DNA of 64,000 nucleotides, from the NCBI GenBank assembly GCA_011524525.1, contig WTKE01000108.1, positions 62,001-126,000 of the forward strand, written 5' to 3'. Under the pieces are notes generated by a model that worked only from the letters and a program-made list of their open reading frames with translations, ran no database searches and was not told where the DNA came from. Each line of letters starts with the position of its first letter. Within the stretch, counting starts at the first letter, position 1. Of the stretch, positions 26,766 to 36,234 are shown one piece after another. Both the position numbers and the translations under genes were made by a program. Source of the stretch: Bacillus sp. (in: firmicutes) (GTDB lineage Bacteria; Bacillota; Bacilli; Bacillales; Cytobacillaceae).

Positions 26766-26797
26766 AAAAGAAAAGAGCACCCAAATAATGAGTGCCC
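26766..26797 (-). terminator. Intrinsic terminator of htpG
   Basis: GGGCACTC/GGGTGCTC stem (one wobble pair) with a 7-base loop, followed by TTTTCTTTTT on the minus strand. Confidence 0.85.
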
Positions 26798-26806
26798 CTG
26801 TCATAC

Positions 26807-28684
26807 TTACACCATAATTTTGCAAATATCGTTTGTAAATTCAACCGGATCCTCAATCGGTAATCCCTCAATGAGCAATGCCTGATTGTAAAGGAGCCCT
26901 GTAAACAAGGATAGCTTGTCCTTGTCATTAGCAAACGCATCCTTTAAGGAAGCAAATACTTCGTGGTTCACGTTGATTTCTAACACTTTGTCCGCTTTGA
27001 CATTTTGGCTATTTGGCATCGCTTGGAGCACCTTCTCCATCTCAATGGACACTTCACCTTCCGTTGTTAAGCAAACGGGATGAGATTTTAGACGCTTAGA
27101 TACACGTACCGCCTTTACCTTTTCTCCAAGCGCTGATTTCATGTATTCAAACAGTTCTGCGTTCTCCGTTTGTTCTACTGACTCTTTTTCATCTGCTTGC
27201 TCTTCAATTCCTAAATCACCACTAGAGACGGACTTGAATTCTTTCTCCTTATAATTCATGAGCATACGAATCGCAAATTCATCAATGTCATCTGTGAAGT
27301 AAAGAATTTCATAGCCTTTATCCGCCACAAGCTCGGTCTGAGGAAGCTTTTCGATGCGCTCCACTGACTCACCTGATGCATAGTAGATATACTTTTGATC
27401 CTCCGGCATTCTTGACACATAGTCATCTAACGTTACAAGCTTCTTTTCCTTCGATGAATAAAACATGATGAGATCCTGAAGCGTTTCTTTATTGCTTCCA
27501 AAATCGCTATATACGCCAAACTTTAATTGGCGACCAAAGGATTGGAAAAATGCTTCGTACTTTTCGCGGTCGTCTTTTAACAAGCTTTGTAGCTGACCTT
27601 TGATTTTGTTTTTGATGTTTTTCGCAATGAGTTTTAATTGACGATCATGCTGTAACATTTCTCTTGAGATATTGAGAGATAAATCCTCTGAATCAACCAT
27701 CCCTTTCACAAAGCTGAAGTAGTCCGGTAATAGATCCGCGCATTTATTCATGATGAGAACACCGTTTGAATAAAGCTCCAGCCCTTTTTCATACTCTTGT
27801 GTATAGTAATCGAATGGAATTTTTTCTGGTATATATAACACCGCATTGTAGCGAACCGCGCCATCCACGCTGATGTGAATATGCTTTAAAGGTTTATCAA
27901 AGCCGTAATGTTTTTCAGCGTAAAAGTTTTCGTAGTCCTCTGTTGTTAATTCGTTTTTGTTCTTTCTCCAGATTGGCACCATGCTGTTAATGGTTTGCTC
28001 TTCTGTGTACTCTTCGTATTCCGATTCACTGCCCTCTTTTAAACGACTGCCCGTCGTATCCATTTTAATAGGGTAACGAATGAAATCTGAGTACTTTTTA
28101 ACAATGGATTTCAGACGATATTCTTCTAAAAACTCATCGTAGTTATCGTCTTCTGTATTTGGCTTAATGGTAAGGATGATTTCCGTTCCCACTTCACTTT
28201 TTTCATGCGGCTCGATCGTGTAACCATCGGCACCTTCTGATTCCCACTTATAAGCCGTGTCGCTTCCTAATGATTTGGTGATAACCGTAACCACGTCTGC
28301 GACCATGAAGGCAGAATAAAACCCTACACCAAACTGTCCAATGATGTCGTGACCATCCTTTAGCTCGTTTTCAGATTTAAAGGCAAGTGAGCCACTTTTA
28401 GCGATAACCCCAAGATTGTTTTCAAGATCTTCCTTGGTCATACCAATTCCAGTATCAGTAATCGTTAATTTTCTGCTCTCTTTGTCCGCAGCAATCTTTA
28501 TAAAATAGTTGTCTTTATCAAAAGTGATGTTATCGTCTGTTAAAGCACGATAATAAATTTTATCAATCGCATCACTTGCGTTTGATAATAACTCACGGAG
28601 AAATATTTCTCTGTGTGTATAAATGGAGTGAATCATCATGTCTAACAATCTCTTTGACTCTGCTTGGAATTGCTTCTTTTCCAT
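26807..28684 (-). CDS. htpG: Molecular chaperone HtpG (bacterial Hsp90)
   Basis: 625 residues. The N-terminal GHKL ATPase domain shows [12 protein letters not shown], the Asp-containing [13 protein letters not shown] and the glycine-rich [12 protein letters not shown]. The middle domain has the catalytic-loop region [10 protein letters not shown], and a C-terminal dimerisation domain follows. It is a cytosolic ATP-dependent chaperone. A perfect CIRCE operator lies 40-67 bases upstream, unlike B. subtilis htpG, which is not HrcA-controlled. Monocistronic with terminator. Confidence 0.97.
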   Translation of the reverse strand: MEKKQFQAESKRLLDMMIHSIYTHREIFLRELLSNASDAIDKIYYRALTDDNITFDKDNYFIKIAADKESRKLTITDTGIGMTKEDLENNLGVIAKSGSLAFKSENELKDGHDIIGQFGVGFYSAFMVADVVTVITKSLGSDTAYKWESEGADGYTIEPHEKSEVGTEIILTIKPNTEDDNYDEFLEEYRLKSIVKKYSDFIRYPIKMDTTGSRLKEGSESEYEEYTEEQTINSMVPIWRKNKNELTTEDYENFYAEKHYGFDKPLKHIHISVDGAVRYNAVLYIPEKIPFDYYTQEYEKGLELYSNGVLIMNKCADLLPDYFSFVKGMVDSEDLSLNISREMLQHDRQLKLIAKNIKNKIKGQLQSLLKDDREKYEAFFQSFGRQLKFGVYSDFGSNKETLQDLIMFYSSKEKKLVTLDDYVSRMPEDQKYIYYASGESVERIEKLPQTELVADKGYEILYFTDDIDEFAIRMLMNYKEKEFKSVSSGDLGIEEQADEKESVEQTENAELFEYMKSALGEKVKAVRVSKRLKSHPVCLTTEGEVSIEMEKVLQAMPNSQNVKADKVLEINVNHEVFASLKDAFANDKDKLSLFTGLLYNQALLIEGLPIEDPVEFTNDICKIMV

Positions 28685-28724
28685 TCAAATATCCCCTCTC
28701 ATCAATCAATACTATGTAATCCCT

Positions 28725-28751
28725 TTAGCACTCTACCACTCAGAGTGCTAA
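28725..28751. promoter_or_regulatory. CIRCE element (HrcA operator) of htpG
   Basis: TTAGCACTC-N9-GAGTGCTAA, a perfect match to the CIRCE consensus with the required 9-base spacer. Confidence 0.93.
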
Positions 28752-28797
28752 TCACTAATTAAATATCACAAAAAAGCCACCCCTGTCAACAGATTAG

Positions 28798-28857
28798 GGT
28801 GACAGACACCGTCCGTGGACAAAATGCCCTTTTTGTCCACGAGGGGTGTCTGTCACC
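28798..28857. repeat. REP-like element, copy 2
   Basis: Perfect 13-bp inverted ends GGTGACAGACACC (28798-28810) and GGTGTCTGTCACC (28845-28857). An inner hairpin is formed by GTGGACAAA and TTTTTGTCCAC. The following bases to about 28885 (CGTGGACACTTTGG, CTGATTTGT) also match the interior of copy 1, so the blocks are shuffled between copies. Confidence 0.72.
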
Positions 28858-28902
28858 GCTCGTGGACACTTTGGTCTGATTTGTACGCCTGAGGTGGACA
28901 GT

Positions 28903-29589
28903 TTAGTTGACGTATAGTGCTTCGCCTTCTATTTTCAGCCCTTCAGGTGCTTTTATATACAATATGTCCATTCCAATATTGCCGTATGAGCCACTTTGAA
29001 ACAACTCAACTTTTTCTTTAGTGAATTGTTGGAACGGAAAACCACTTGATATCTCAGCTAATGTTATGGATACATGTGTAGGATTCTTGATTTCGAGTTC
29101 ATTACCTTGCATCTCTATTTGGACCTCGCCTCGTTTTTCCGTAAGATCCATTCCGTTCACAATGGTTTTTCCCGCATAATGAGTAATCTGAATTTCATTT
29201 TTGATATCCGAGCTTTTCTCTATAAACACTTGAACGTAATAATCATTAATGGGTGTAATACCTAGCTCGTCACCAGTTAGTGGAAACGTCCACTTCTCCA
29301 CAACATCTAAACCGTTCTCCTCTTCAAAGGTCCCCCTAAACGCCTCACTCATTATCTGATCCTGAAGCTTCATAGTCTGTTCCACTTCCTCTTCAGACAG
29401 TATGTTGAAGGAATAGCTTTTCATTGGCAGAAGCAACGCAGCACCAGCGAGCAGAATCAGTAGACCACCGTAACCAAGAAGGAGTAATCTTGTAGTTTTC
29501 ATTCCGATCCATACCTTTTTCTTCGATTTGGACAATTGAGAAACGACTGCAGCAATTACCAAGATTAGTAGAATAATGGCTACCATCAT
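28903..29589 (-). CDS. Membrane-anchored protein of unknown function in YtrA-type ABC operon
   Basis: 228 residues with two N-terminal hydrophobic segments (about 1-17 and 34-54) and a soluble, strand-rich remainder with repeated short beta patterns, probably outside the membrane. No family recognised. The ATG overlaps the permease stop by ATGA, so it is the fourth coupled gene after regulator, ATPase and permease. Role may be an accessory of the transporter. Confidence 0.7.
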   Translation of the reverse strand: MMVAIILLILVIAAVVSQLSKSKKKVWIGMKTTRLLLLGYGGLLILLAGAALLLPMKSYSFNILSEEEVEQTMKLQDQIMSEAFRGTFEEENGLDVVEKWTFPLTGDELGITPINDYYVQVFIEKSSDIKNEIQITHYAGKTIVNGMDLTEKRGEVQIEMQGNELEIKNPTHVSITLAEISSGFPFQQFTKEKVELFQSGSYGNIGMDILYIKAPEGLKIEGEALYVN

Positions 29590-30335
29590 GCCCCCACCTC
29601 CAATCGATTTCCTAACACACAGGCTCCTAGAAAAAATAATGCAGTAGTGACCACACTCTTAACTATAAATAGAAGAAACGAAGCCTCCAGTACATAAAAT
29701 CTCCCAATATCGATTAATAATGCCCCTTCTCCCCCTAAGTACGCTTGGACGGTAATCACAACAATAAGAAGCACCGGAAGTAAAAACGCCACCAGCTTAT
29801 TTCTTTGAGCAAGCATTCCAATAAAATAACCAACGCTCGCAAACAATAAAATATATAGAAAAAATCCTACCAATCCCTCAAATACATCTATCACCGAAAG
29901 CTGATCTACCGCAACGGAAGGTGTTTTTAAAACCTGTGTAACAAGTAACCTTAAAACATAGGTTATTAATAGCCCTGTTATGGCAGCAATCCCACTGGCT
30001 GTTGCAAGAAAAAATCCATTCGCATAATTGCTCACCTGTCGAGTCGCAATAAAATTGAAGTCATCATATCTATGCTGCTTGGTGGTCAGCGAGATTCCGT
30101 TTGAGAAAGCCCAAATCAAAGTAAATATTGCTACTAAACTACCACTATACGTTCTTACATCATAACTAAAGGTACCTGCACTACCTCCCATAGAGCCCGT
30201 TCCGCTAATCGAAAATAATACCCCTAGCACTTGGATAAACATAAGAGAGGTAAAAACCCCTAAATAAGCCTGCAATTTATAGCGATATTGTTTGAAAATA
30301 ACGTCTCGAACATTACTCTCTGTCAAATACATCAT
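29586..30335 (-). CDS. ABC-2-type transporter membrane protein
   Basis: 249 residues with six predicted membrane segments and no soluble domain. ATG 30335 is preceded by GGGGAGGG and lies inside the last codons of the ATPase gene, a 23-base overlap. Partner of the ATPase in a YtrA-regulated exporter-like unit; substrate unknown. Proteins of this class in Bacillus are often linked to cell-envelope stress. Confidence 0.8.
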   Translation of the reverse strand: MMYLTESNVRDVIFKQYRYKLQAYLGVFTSLMFIQVLGVLFSISGTGSMGGSAGTFSYDVRTYSGSLVAIFTLIWAFSNGISLTTKQHRYDDFNFIATRQVSNYANGFFLATASGIAAITGLLITYVLRLLVTQVLKTPSVAVDQLSVIDVFEGLVGFFLYILLFASVGYFIGMLAQRNKLVAFLLPVLLIVVITVQAYLGGEGALLIDIGRFYVLEASFLLFIVKSVVTTALFFLGACVLGNRLEVGA

Positions 30336-31209
30336 CAATCCCTCCCCTTGATTTGCTGGTTATATACATACATAAATCACTAACGGAAACAGGTGACAGC
30401 TCAAGCCCTAGCAACTTGGCTTGCTGCTCTAATTCTCCCTCGCGTTTCACGACCGCATATTTCTGATCAATCCCAACTGCTTGCTGAAAAATAACCTCAT
30501 CATTTTTTAATAACTCTTCCACAAGGGAAGTTCTTCCGGTAATACCAACCGCATATTCTTTCAAATTTCCCATACTTTCATGAAGATGAACGGCCCCTTC
30601 TTTTATCAACAGGATCTCCTCGAAGAGCTCCTCCATCTCATTTAACAGATGACTGGATATGATGATCATCCGTGGAAAGGCTAAATAATCTTTTAAAATA
30701 GCTCGGTAAAAATCCTTTCGAACAGCCGCGTCCATTCCTGTCGTTGGTTCATCGAATAAGGTTAGTGGTGCTCTTGTCGATAGTCCCATAATCGTGTTGA
30801 ACGTGCTTCGCATCCCCTTTGAGAGACTGGCGTGGTACGAATGTTGAGATATAGAAAAATATTCTAAAAGTCGGTGGGCTAAATCACGATTCCAGTTCGG
30901 ATAAAAACTTTCGGCTGCCTTTAGAATTTCTTCTAATGTAAGCGCAGGATTAAAGGTTACTTCATCACTCATAAAAATGGTGTTAGCCGACACTTTTAAG
31001 CTATTAAATGGCTCTTCCGAAAAAACATGAATATCCCCAGATGTTTTTTCAAGAAATCCTGCCATCAATTTTAATAAAGTGGACTTACCTGCTCCGTTTC
31101 GACCAATCAAACCTACGATTTTCTCACCCTCTAGAGAAAAAGAAACACTTCTTAAAGCTTGATTCCTCCCATAGGTTTTTGACAGGTTCTCGCATGCAAC
31201 AATATTCAT
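30313..31209 (-). CDS. ABC transporter ATP-binding protein (YtrB-like)
   Basis: 298 residues: Walker [10 protein letters not shown], the signature [19 protein letters not shown] with LSKGM in place of LSGGQ, Walker [15 protein letters not shown] and a switch His in [10 protein letters not shown]. The variant signature is usual in YtrB/BcrA-type exporters. Its start overlaps the GntR gene by ATGA. Confidence 0.9.
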   Translation of the reverse strand: MNIVACENLSKTYGRNQALRSVSFSLEGEKIVGLIGRNGAGKSTLLKLMAGFLEKTSGDIHVFSEEPFNSLKVSANTIFMSDEVTFNPALTLEEILKAAESFYPNWNRDLAHRLLEYFSISQHSYHASLSKGMRSTFNTIMGLSTRAPLTLFDEPTTGMDAAVRKDFYRAILKDYLAFPRMIIISSHLLNEMEELFEEILLIKEGAVHLHESMGNLKEYAVGITGRTSLVEELLKNDEVIFQQAVGIDQKYAVVKREGELEQQAKLLGLELSPVSVSDLCMYITSKSRGGIDDVFDRE

Positions 31210-31577
31210 TGCTTTTCCCCCTCCTTATGAATCAACTCAATTAGCTCTTCCTTACTTATGCCTAATTGGCGAGCTTCTTTAACCGTTTCTTCAACTAGCT
31301 CCTTTAGTTTGGTGTTGGTTCGTTTTGTGAGGATGATCTTCTTTGCATCTGTAGCTACAAACATGCCAAGCCCTCTCCTTTTGTACAAAATGTCTTCGTC
31401 CGCTAACAAATTTAACCCTTTTGCCGCCGTAGCAGGATTAATGTTGAACATTTCCGCCAACTGATATTGCGAGTAAATTTTTTGGTCAGGTCGAATGGAA
31501 TCACTTAATATCTCCCCTTCTAGATACTCAGCAATTTGTACATAGATAGGCTTCATACTATTTGAGTTTAAGATCAC
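31206..31577 (-). CDS. GntR family regulator, YtrA subfamily
   Basis: 123 residues from GTG 31577, which follows AGGAGGTG at ideal distance; a GTG three codons upstream overlaps that site. N-terminal winged helix ([28 protein letters not shown]) and the short C-terminal helical dimerisation part of YtrA-type regulators. First gene of its operon, typical of autoregulated YtrA repressors that respond to envelope-targeting antibiotics. Confidence 0.9.
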   Translation of the reverse strand: MILNSNSMKPIYVQIAEYLEGEILSDSIRPDQKIYSQYQLAEMFNINPATAAKGLNLLADEDILYKRRGLGMFVATDAKKIILTKRTNTKLKELVEETVKEARQLGISKEELIELIHKEGEKQ

Positions 31578-31610
31578 GTTCCTCACCTCCTATATTCATA
31601 TGGTATGCCA

Positions 31611-31659
31611 GTGCATTACTGATGTAATGTACTATATATAATAAAAATGGAAAAATCAA
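31611..31659 (-). promoter_or_regulatory. Promoter with overlapping inverted repeat (candidate YtrA-type operator)
   Basis: Minus strand -35 TTGATT (31654-31659), 17-base spacer, -10 TATAGT (31631-31636). The repeat GTGCATTAC-TGAT-GTAATGTAC (31611-31632, one mismatch) starts inside the -10, an ideal position for self-repression. Confidence 0.65.
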
Positions 31660-31773
31660 GCATATATTGATGAAATTTAACAATTTGTAACTTTATTCAT
31701 TTTTTATTTTTCACGTCCATATAATGTAATGAATGTATTCGAACTAGAAAACTGACAGCTTGGAGGAGACCGC

Positions 31774-32262
31774 ATGAACGAGTTTCTCGAAACAATGCAG
31801 CGAAAGCTTGGTGAATTAAAAGATCAATCATGGACGGTGGAAAGCCTGCTCGATAAAATTGCGACCGGTACACCTATTCGTATGTCAGAAGAGCTTGTTA
31901 ACCGCCTGCTACATCTTCAGCCATTAGAAGGAACCTCCAATTTACAATGTTCGTTTGAAGGGGAACATCTAGTCTTAACAGGAAATACAAAGGTAATGCT
32001 CGTACCTGTTCCTTTCCGACTAGAACTGAAACCTATCATGGCAAAAGGAAGACGGATACAGTTTGAGGTAATCGACTTAAAGCCGAGTCTAAAGGAATCC
32101 ATGAAAAAGAAACTATTAAAAGATGCGGATGGGGTAACGTACGAAGATAACAAGCTCACCATTAACTTCAATGACATTGAATTCGTTCGAGACATACCGT
32201 TCGGAAAATTAGCTGGGGTAAGAATTAAAGACAAAGTCCTATGGTGTAAGATTGTTATGTAA
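31774..32262 (+). CDS. Hypothetical cytoplasmic protein
   Basis: 162 residues, ATG after GGAGGAG. N-terminal 60 residues are likely helical; the rest alternates short strands in pairs (LVPVPFRLELKP, RRIQFEVIDLKP, GVRIKDKVLWCKIV), loosely like a lipid-binding or DUF2993-type beta sheet. No signal peptide or membrane segment. Family not recognised with confidence. Monocistronic, with terminator shared with the convergent DUF2922 gene. Confidence 0.75.
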   Translation: MNEFLETMQRKLGELKDQSWTVESLLDKIATGTPIRMSEELVNRLLHLQPLEGTSNLQCSFEGEHLVLTGNTKVMLVPVPFRLELKPIMAKGRRIQFEVIDLKPSLKESMKKKLLKDADGVTYEDNKLTINFNDIEFVRDIPFGKLAGVRIKDKVLWCKIVM

Positions 32263-32310
32263 TAAGAAAAGCACAGCTGGACACCAAAACTAAGTTTAAA
32301 AATCAAATAG

Positions 32311-32352
32311 AAAAAGAGAGTCGGTCCATTTCAACCGACTCTCTCTCTTTTA
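32311..32352. terminator. Bidirectional intrinsic terminator
   Basis: AGAGAGTCGGT/ACCGACTCTCT, 11-bp stem with 8-base loop and T-rich flanks on both strands. Confidence 0.92.
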
Positions 32353-32580
32353 TTATGCTAGTTCATAAGGTGTCACATTTCTCTCAATGACTCTAATGCC
32401 TTTAGGCGAAACCAGTTGTCCCTTCGCACTATAAAATGCATTGGAAGCAACAATTTGATCCATTGCAATCTTCACTGCAGCCGCATCAACAGGTTCTTTG
32501 GGAGATTCCATACTAATGGTAGTCGTTTCACCTGTTTCTGTTATGAATTGTAATTCTAATGTTTTGGCCAATCTACTCAC
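32353..32580 (-). CDS. DUF2922 family protein
   Basis: 75 residues matching DUF2922 (LELQFITETGETTTISMESPKEPVD and the terminal strand IRVIERNVTPYEL). In Bacillus it is regularly paired with a DUF1659 gene, as here, 27 bases downstream of it. Function unknown; small beta-rich cytosolic protein. Confidence 0.88.
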   Translation of the reverse strand: MSRLAKTLELQFITETGETTTISMESPKEPVDAAAVKIAMDQIVASNAFYSAKGQLVSPKGIRVIERNVTPYELA

Positions 32581-32607
32581 CTCCTAATATTACTCTCTCA
32601 TCTCCAC

Positions 32608-32829
32608 TTACGCGTTTACCAATTCAAAATTGTCAGCTCGTTCAATGTTCACTACTGGTAGTGAACAAAGGCTCGCTAATGCTTGACCCGCTTGAAAAAG
32701 TTGATCCGCAGTAGCCTCCTTACGCACATTACTAAATGTCTTCGTTTTAATGATTACTTCTCCTTTTGAGTTTAGTCCATTTTCGAACAACACTTTAAGC
32801 TTTGTATCCATGATCATCGCCTGTGCCAT
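32608..32829 (-). CDS. DUF1659 family protein
   Basis: 73 residues from ATG 32829, preceded by AGGAGGTGAT, a full anti-Shine-Dalgarno match. The body (DTKLKVLFENGLNSKGEVII, KTFSNVRKEATADQL) is typical DUF1659. First of a two-gene unit with DUF2922. Function unknown. Confidence 0.9.
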   Translation of the reverse strand: MAQAMIMDTKLKVLFENGLNSKGEVIIKTKTFSNVRKEATADQLFQAGQALASLCSLPVVNIERADNFELVNA

Positions 32830-32926
32830 CTTATCACCTCCTCTCACCTTCTATATAGAAAGAAAAGAGGCATTTGGACAGGTTGTTTATAATTTTTTTA
32901 TTTTTTTCCTAACTAAAGCTCATTAT

Positions 32927-33026
32927 TGTGGATAATGTGTATAACTTTGTTTATAAAATGTGGATATTGTGGATTATTTGAGTTATATACAGTTTATTAA
33001 CAACATTTTCACAATAGGTATCCACA
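32927..33026. promoter_or_regulatory. Cluster of four DnaA boxes
   Basis: One perfect box (TGTGGATAA, 32927-32935, reverse of TTATCCACA) and three single-mismatch boxes: TGTGGATAT (32959-32967), TGTGGATTA (32968-32976, directly adjacent) and GTATCCACA (33018-33026). Surroundings are strongly AT-rich. The 321-base gap between DUF1659 and the PBP gene otherwise holds only promoter sequence. Confidence 0.7.
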
Positions 33027-33150
33027 ACATGTGAGTAACCTGTTAATTAGTCAAAAAATTGAAACTTTGTTGTTATTAAGAACGTCATAGATTATGATAA
33101 AAATAGAAATATATACCAGTAGAGTTGTTCCCTTCTAAGGAGTGAAGTTT

Positions 33151-35223
33151 ATGAAGAAAAAAGCCAGCAAGCGGAAGCATGTTCCCTTACGAGTAAACCT
33201 CCTATTTTTCATTGTGTTTGTCTTATTCGTCATCCTAATTGTGCGCTTAGGCACTGTGCAAATGGTTCAAGGGGTTGCTTACAAGGAAGAACTCGAAAGA
33301 ACAAATGAAATCTTGGTGAGCCAACCTGTTCCACGCGGTAAAATGTACGACCGAACCGGAAAAATAATAGTAGACAATATGGCTCAAAACGCGATTACAT
33401 ACACCAACTGGGGTGCCAGTCAGGAGGAAATGTTAAAAACAGCAGAAAACCTTTCCGAACTCATCAAGATGGATACAAAAAAAGTGAGAGATCGAGACAA
33501 AAAAGATTATTGGATCCTAAAAAATCCTTTATTGGTTAAAGAGAAAATATCCACATCCGAAGAAGAGGCCATGAGAGATTCCACAGAAAGTGAAAAAGAG
33601 TTTAACAAAAAATATTACAACACTTTGCTAGAAAGGATCACCGCGGAAGATCTTGCCTCTCTAAAAGAGAAAGATATACAGGTTATAGCAATTTACCGGG
33701 AATTTGCAAGTGGTTACGAATATACGCCACATCTCGTAAAAAATGTTGGGGTAACCGATAAGGAATTCTCTATGGTTAGTGAGAATCTTAACTTTTTACC
33801 TGGAGTAGACACGGTTACGGACTGGGAACGAACCTATGCATTCGAAAATACCTTAAAAACAATCTTAGGAAAAACCACTACTAGTGAAGAAGGAATACCA
33901 GCCGAACAGCTAGATTACTATCTCTCTCGTGGCTATAGTAGAAATGATCGTGTTGGAAAAAGCTATCTAGAATATCAATATGAAGATGTTCTGCGTGGAA
34001 ATAAATCCAAAATAAAATACTTAAAAGACAAAGCAGGCAATATCGTAGGAACAGTCCCCGTATCCGATGGATCGCGCGGCAAGGACCTGATCCTAACCAT
34101 CGATATGGACTTACAGCTCGCAGTTGAAAAAATCCTTGAAGAAGAGCTTCTCGCTACCAAACGAGGATTTGGTGGAACAAAATTTCTTGACCGTGCCTTT
34201 GTTGTTCTGATGGACCCTAATACCGGGGAAATCTTAACAATGGCCGGAAAGCTTTTAGCTAGAAGCGAAGAAACAGGAAATCTAGAAGTCCAGGACTTTG
34301 CACTTGGCAATATTACCACCTCCTATAATGTCGGATCCTCTGTGAAGGGAGCAACTGTGCTTACCGGATACCAAACGGGCGCTATTTCTCCAGGTACTTC
34401 CCTTTATGACGGACCCATTGCCATTAAAGGAACTCCAGTAAAAAAATCTTGGAGAAATATGGGAACGATTAATGACTTGTATGCATTAGAGCAATCCTCT
34501 AACGTGTATATGTTCCGTACCGCGATGAAAATTGGAGGAGCACAATATGTACCAAATGCTCCATTAAGCTTAGCACCAGATACTTTTTCAAAAATAAGAG
34601 ATTCTTTTGCCCAATTTGGCTTAGGTGCAAAAACAGGGATTGACCTCCCAAATGAAATGACTGGATTTAAAGGCCCTTCTACTAAGCCAGGGTTTGCCCT
34701 TGACTTAGTGATCGGACAATACGATACGTATACAACGATGCAGCTAGCCCAATATGCCGCAACAATTGCTAATGGAGGCTACCGGATCCAACCGCATATT
34801 GTAAAAGAAATCCGTGAGCCTGGTACAACTAGTGATAAGCTCGGTCCCGTTTACAAAGAAATACAACCAAATATTCTAAATCGGGTAAGCATGAAGGATG
34901 AATGGGTCGAACGAGTTCAAACCGGTTTCCGCAGAGTCATGACCTCCGGAACAGGAGCTAAAGCCTTTGGTTCTGCACCTTATAGCCCTGCAGGAAAAAC
35001 AGGTACCGCCCAATCCTTCTACGACGGACCGGATCGTGAACAATATCCAAAGAATGCACCACCTGAAGTAATGAATGTAAGCTTAATCAGCTACGCGCCT
35101 TCAAGTAACCCCGAAGTAGCAATGGCCGTCATTGTTCCATGGGTGTATACAGGAGACACAGGTCCCTCTCCGAACTTAACCATCGGGCGAAGAGTACTAG
35201 ATACGTATTTTCAGATGAAATAG
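33151..35223 (+). CDS. Class B penicillin-binding protein, PbpA/PbpH-like transpeptidase
   Basis: 690 residues from ATG 33151 (AAGGAG 8 bases upstream). One N-terminal membrane anchor (about 15-38) and the dimerisation domain opening PRGKMYDRTGKIIVDN. The transpeptidase motifs follow in order: SSVK (active Ser, in NVGSSVKGATVL), SSN in EQSSNVYMF, and KTG in AGKTGTAQSF. It cross-links peptidoglycan outside the membrane; architecture and length fit the rod-elongation PBPs PbpA and PbpH rather than the septal enzyme. Monocistronic. A DnaA-box cluster lies upstream. Confidence 0.92.
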   Translation: MKKKASKRKHVPLRVNLLFFIVFVLFVILIVRLGTVQMVQGVAYKEELERTNEILVSQPVPRGKMYDRTGKIIVDNMAQNAITYTNWGASQEEMLKTAENLSELIKMDTKKVRDRDKKDYWILKNPLLVKEKISTSEEEAMRDSTESEKEFNKKYYNTLLERITAEDLASLKEKDIQVIAIYREFASGYEYTPHLVKNVGVTDKEFSMVSENLNFLPGVDTVTDWERTYAFENTLKTILGKTTTSEEGIPAEQLDYYLSRGYSRNDRVGKSYLEYQYEDVLRGNKSKIKYLKDKAGNIVGTVPVSDGSRGKDLILTIDMDLQLAVEKILEEELLATKRGFGGTKFLDRAFVVLMDPNTGEILTMAGKLLARSEETGNLEVQDFALGNITTSYNVGSSVKGATVLTGYQTGAISPGTSLYDGPIAIKGTPVKKSWRNMGTINDLYALEQSSNVYMFRTAMKIGGAQYVPNAPLSLAPDTFSKIRDSFAQFGLGAKTGIDLPNEMTGFKGPSTKPGFALDLVIGQYDTYTTMQLAQYAATIANGGYRIQPHIVKEIREPGTTSDKLGPVYKEIQPNILNRVSMKDEWVERVQTGFRRVMTSGTGAKAFGSAPYSPAGKTGTAQSFYDGPDREQYPKNAPPEVMNVSLISYAPSSNPEVAMAVIVPWVYTGDTGPSPNLTIGRRVLDTYFQMK

Positions 35224-35227
35224 AATG

Positions 35228-35256
35228 AACTCCCGCATCGTGGCGGGAGTTTTTTC
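35228..35256 (+). terminator. Intrinsic terminator of the PBP gene
   Basis: ACTCCCGC/GCGGGAGT, 6-base loop, six T residues. Confidence 0.93.
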
Positions 35257-35351
35257 GTTGATTTGAGCTTTGTGAGGGGGAGTTTTGCCCAGTCACACCG
35301 AGTTTTCGATTCTTTCTGATGGATTTTATTAATATGATTGTGGATTTAAGT

Positions 35352-35572
35352 AATTTATTTGCGATCCCGGAAATTTATTTGCGATTCTCAGATTTTATTT
35401 GCGATCCTAGAAATTTATTTGCGATTCCCAGATTTTATTTGCGATTCTAGAAATTTATTTGCGATTCCCGGATTTTATTTGCGATCCTGGAATTTTATTT
35501 GCGATTCCCCAATTTTATTTGCGATCCTGAAAATTTATTTGCGATTCTCAGATTTTATTTGCGATCGTATGT
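35352..35572 (+). repeat. 20-bp tandem repeat array 2 (11 cores)
   Basis: GCGAT recurs every 20 bp from 35361 to 35561 in the same orientation as array 1. Variable parts alternate: odd units are mostly CCxxGAAA-like, even units TCxCAGAT-like, giving a 40-bp higher-order period. Units 6 and 7 (ATTCCCGGAT and ATCCTGGAAT) are complementary at 9 of 10 positions. Lies between the PBP terminator and the VOC gene; frames through it are not coding. Confidence 0.95.
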
Positions 35573-35688
35573 TTAACCCCACCACACCCTATAAGCTCCC
35601 CTTATTCCCCATCATAATTTTTCCATATTTTACTTATCTCCTCTTTCTACCTACACTTAAACTATCAAACACAGGAAGGACCGATTGT

Positions 35689-36060
35689 ATGAACTTTTCA
35701 TTTATTAAAATTGATCATATCCAACTTGCTGCACCGGCTGGTAGTGAGGATCAAGCTAGGCATTTTTTTAGCACGATTCTTGGTTTAACAGAAATCGATA
35801 AACCGGCGGCGCTAAAAAAACGCGGCGGTGTGTGGTTCCAACTCGGCGCTCAACAGCAACTTCATATCGGTATCGAAGAACCTTTTTCTCCCGCTAAAAA
35901 AGCTCACCCGGCGTTTACAGTAACTAACCTTAGTTCATTAAAAGATCACCTACACAATCATCAAATTCCCTACAAAGAGGATACCCTTATTCCCGCTGTG
36001 GACCGGATTTATATTGATGACCCCTTCGGAAATCGAATTGAAATCATCGGAGAACAATAA
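35689..36060 (+). CDS. VOC (glyoxalase/bleomycin-resistance fold) family protein
   Basis: 123 residues from ATG 35689, which has AGGAAGGA upstream; the open frame extends back through the repeat array but that part is not coding. One VOC unit pair: FIKIDHIQLAAPAG with the first His, and the end YIDDPFGNRIEIIGE with the conserved Asp-Pro-x-Gly-Asn and Glu. Metal-dependent lyase, dioxygenase or resistance roles are all possible. Confidence 0.87.
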   Translation: MNFSFIKIDHIQLAAPAGSEDQARHFFSTILGLTEIDKPAALKKRGGVWFQLGAQQQLHIGIEEPFSPAKKAHPAFTVTNLSSLKDHLHNHQIPYKEDTLIPAVDRIYIDDPFGNRIEIIGEQ

Positions 36061-36093
36061 TTATATTCATCCAATACTTAAGAGAGTCGACGC

Positions 36094-36222
36094 GTGGTGA
36101 AAGTCGATGTTCAAGCTGGATCTATCATTCCTGCTTTAGTTGGAACAGCTATTGGAAGTCTCCTTGGAACATTTGAAAAAAAGCCCGGTCCATCCCAACT
36201 AGTAGAAACGAAAGCATACTAA
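36094..36222 (+). CDS. Possible 42-residue membrane peptide
   Basis: GTG-started frame with a hydrophobic core (AGSIIPALVGTAIGSLLGTF) flanked by charged ends, ending 15 bases before a terminator. No good ribosome site is visible, and no family is recognised. It may be translated as a downstream cistron of the VOC gene, or be chance. Confidence 0.35.
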   Translation: MVKVDVQAGSIIPALVGTAIGSLLGTFEKKPGPSQLVETKAY

Positions 36223-36234
36223 TCATCCCTCATA

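Noticed and set aside
35359..35688. N-terminal extension of the VOC protein through array 2
   Set aside because: The extension is pure repeat translation; a good ribosome site precedes the internal ATG at 35689, where the VOC fold begins.
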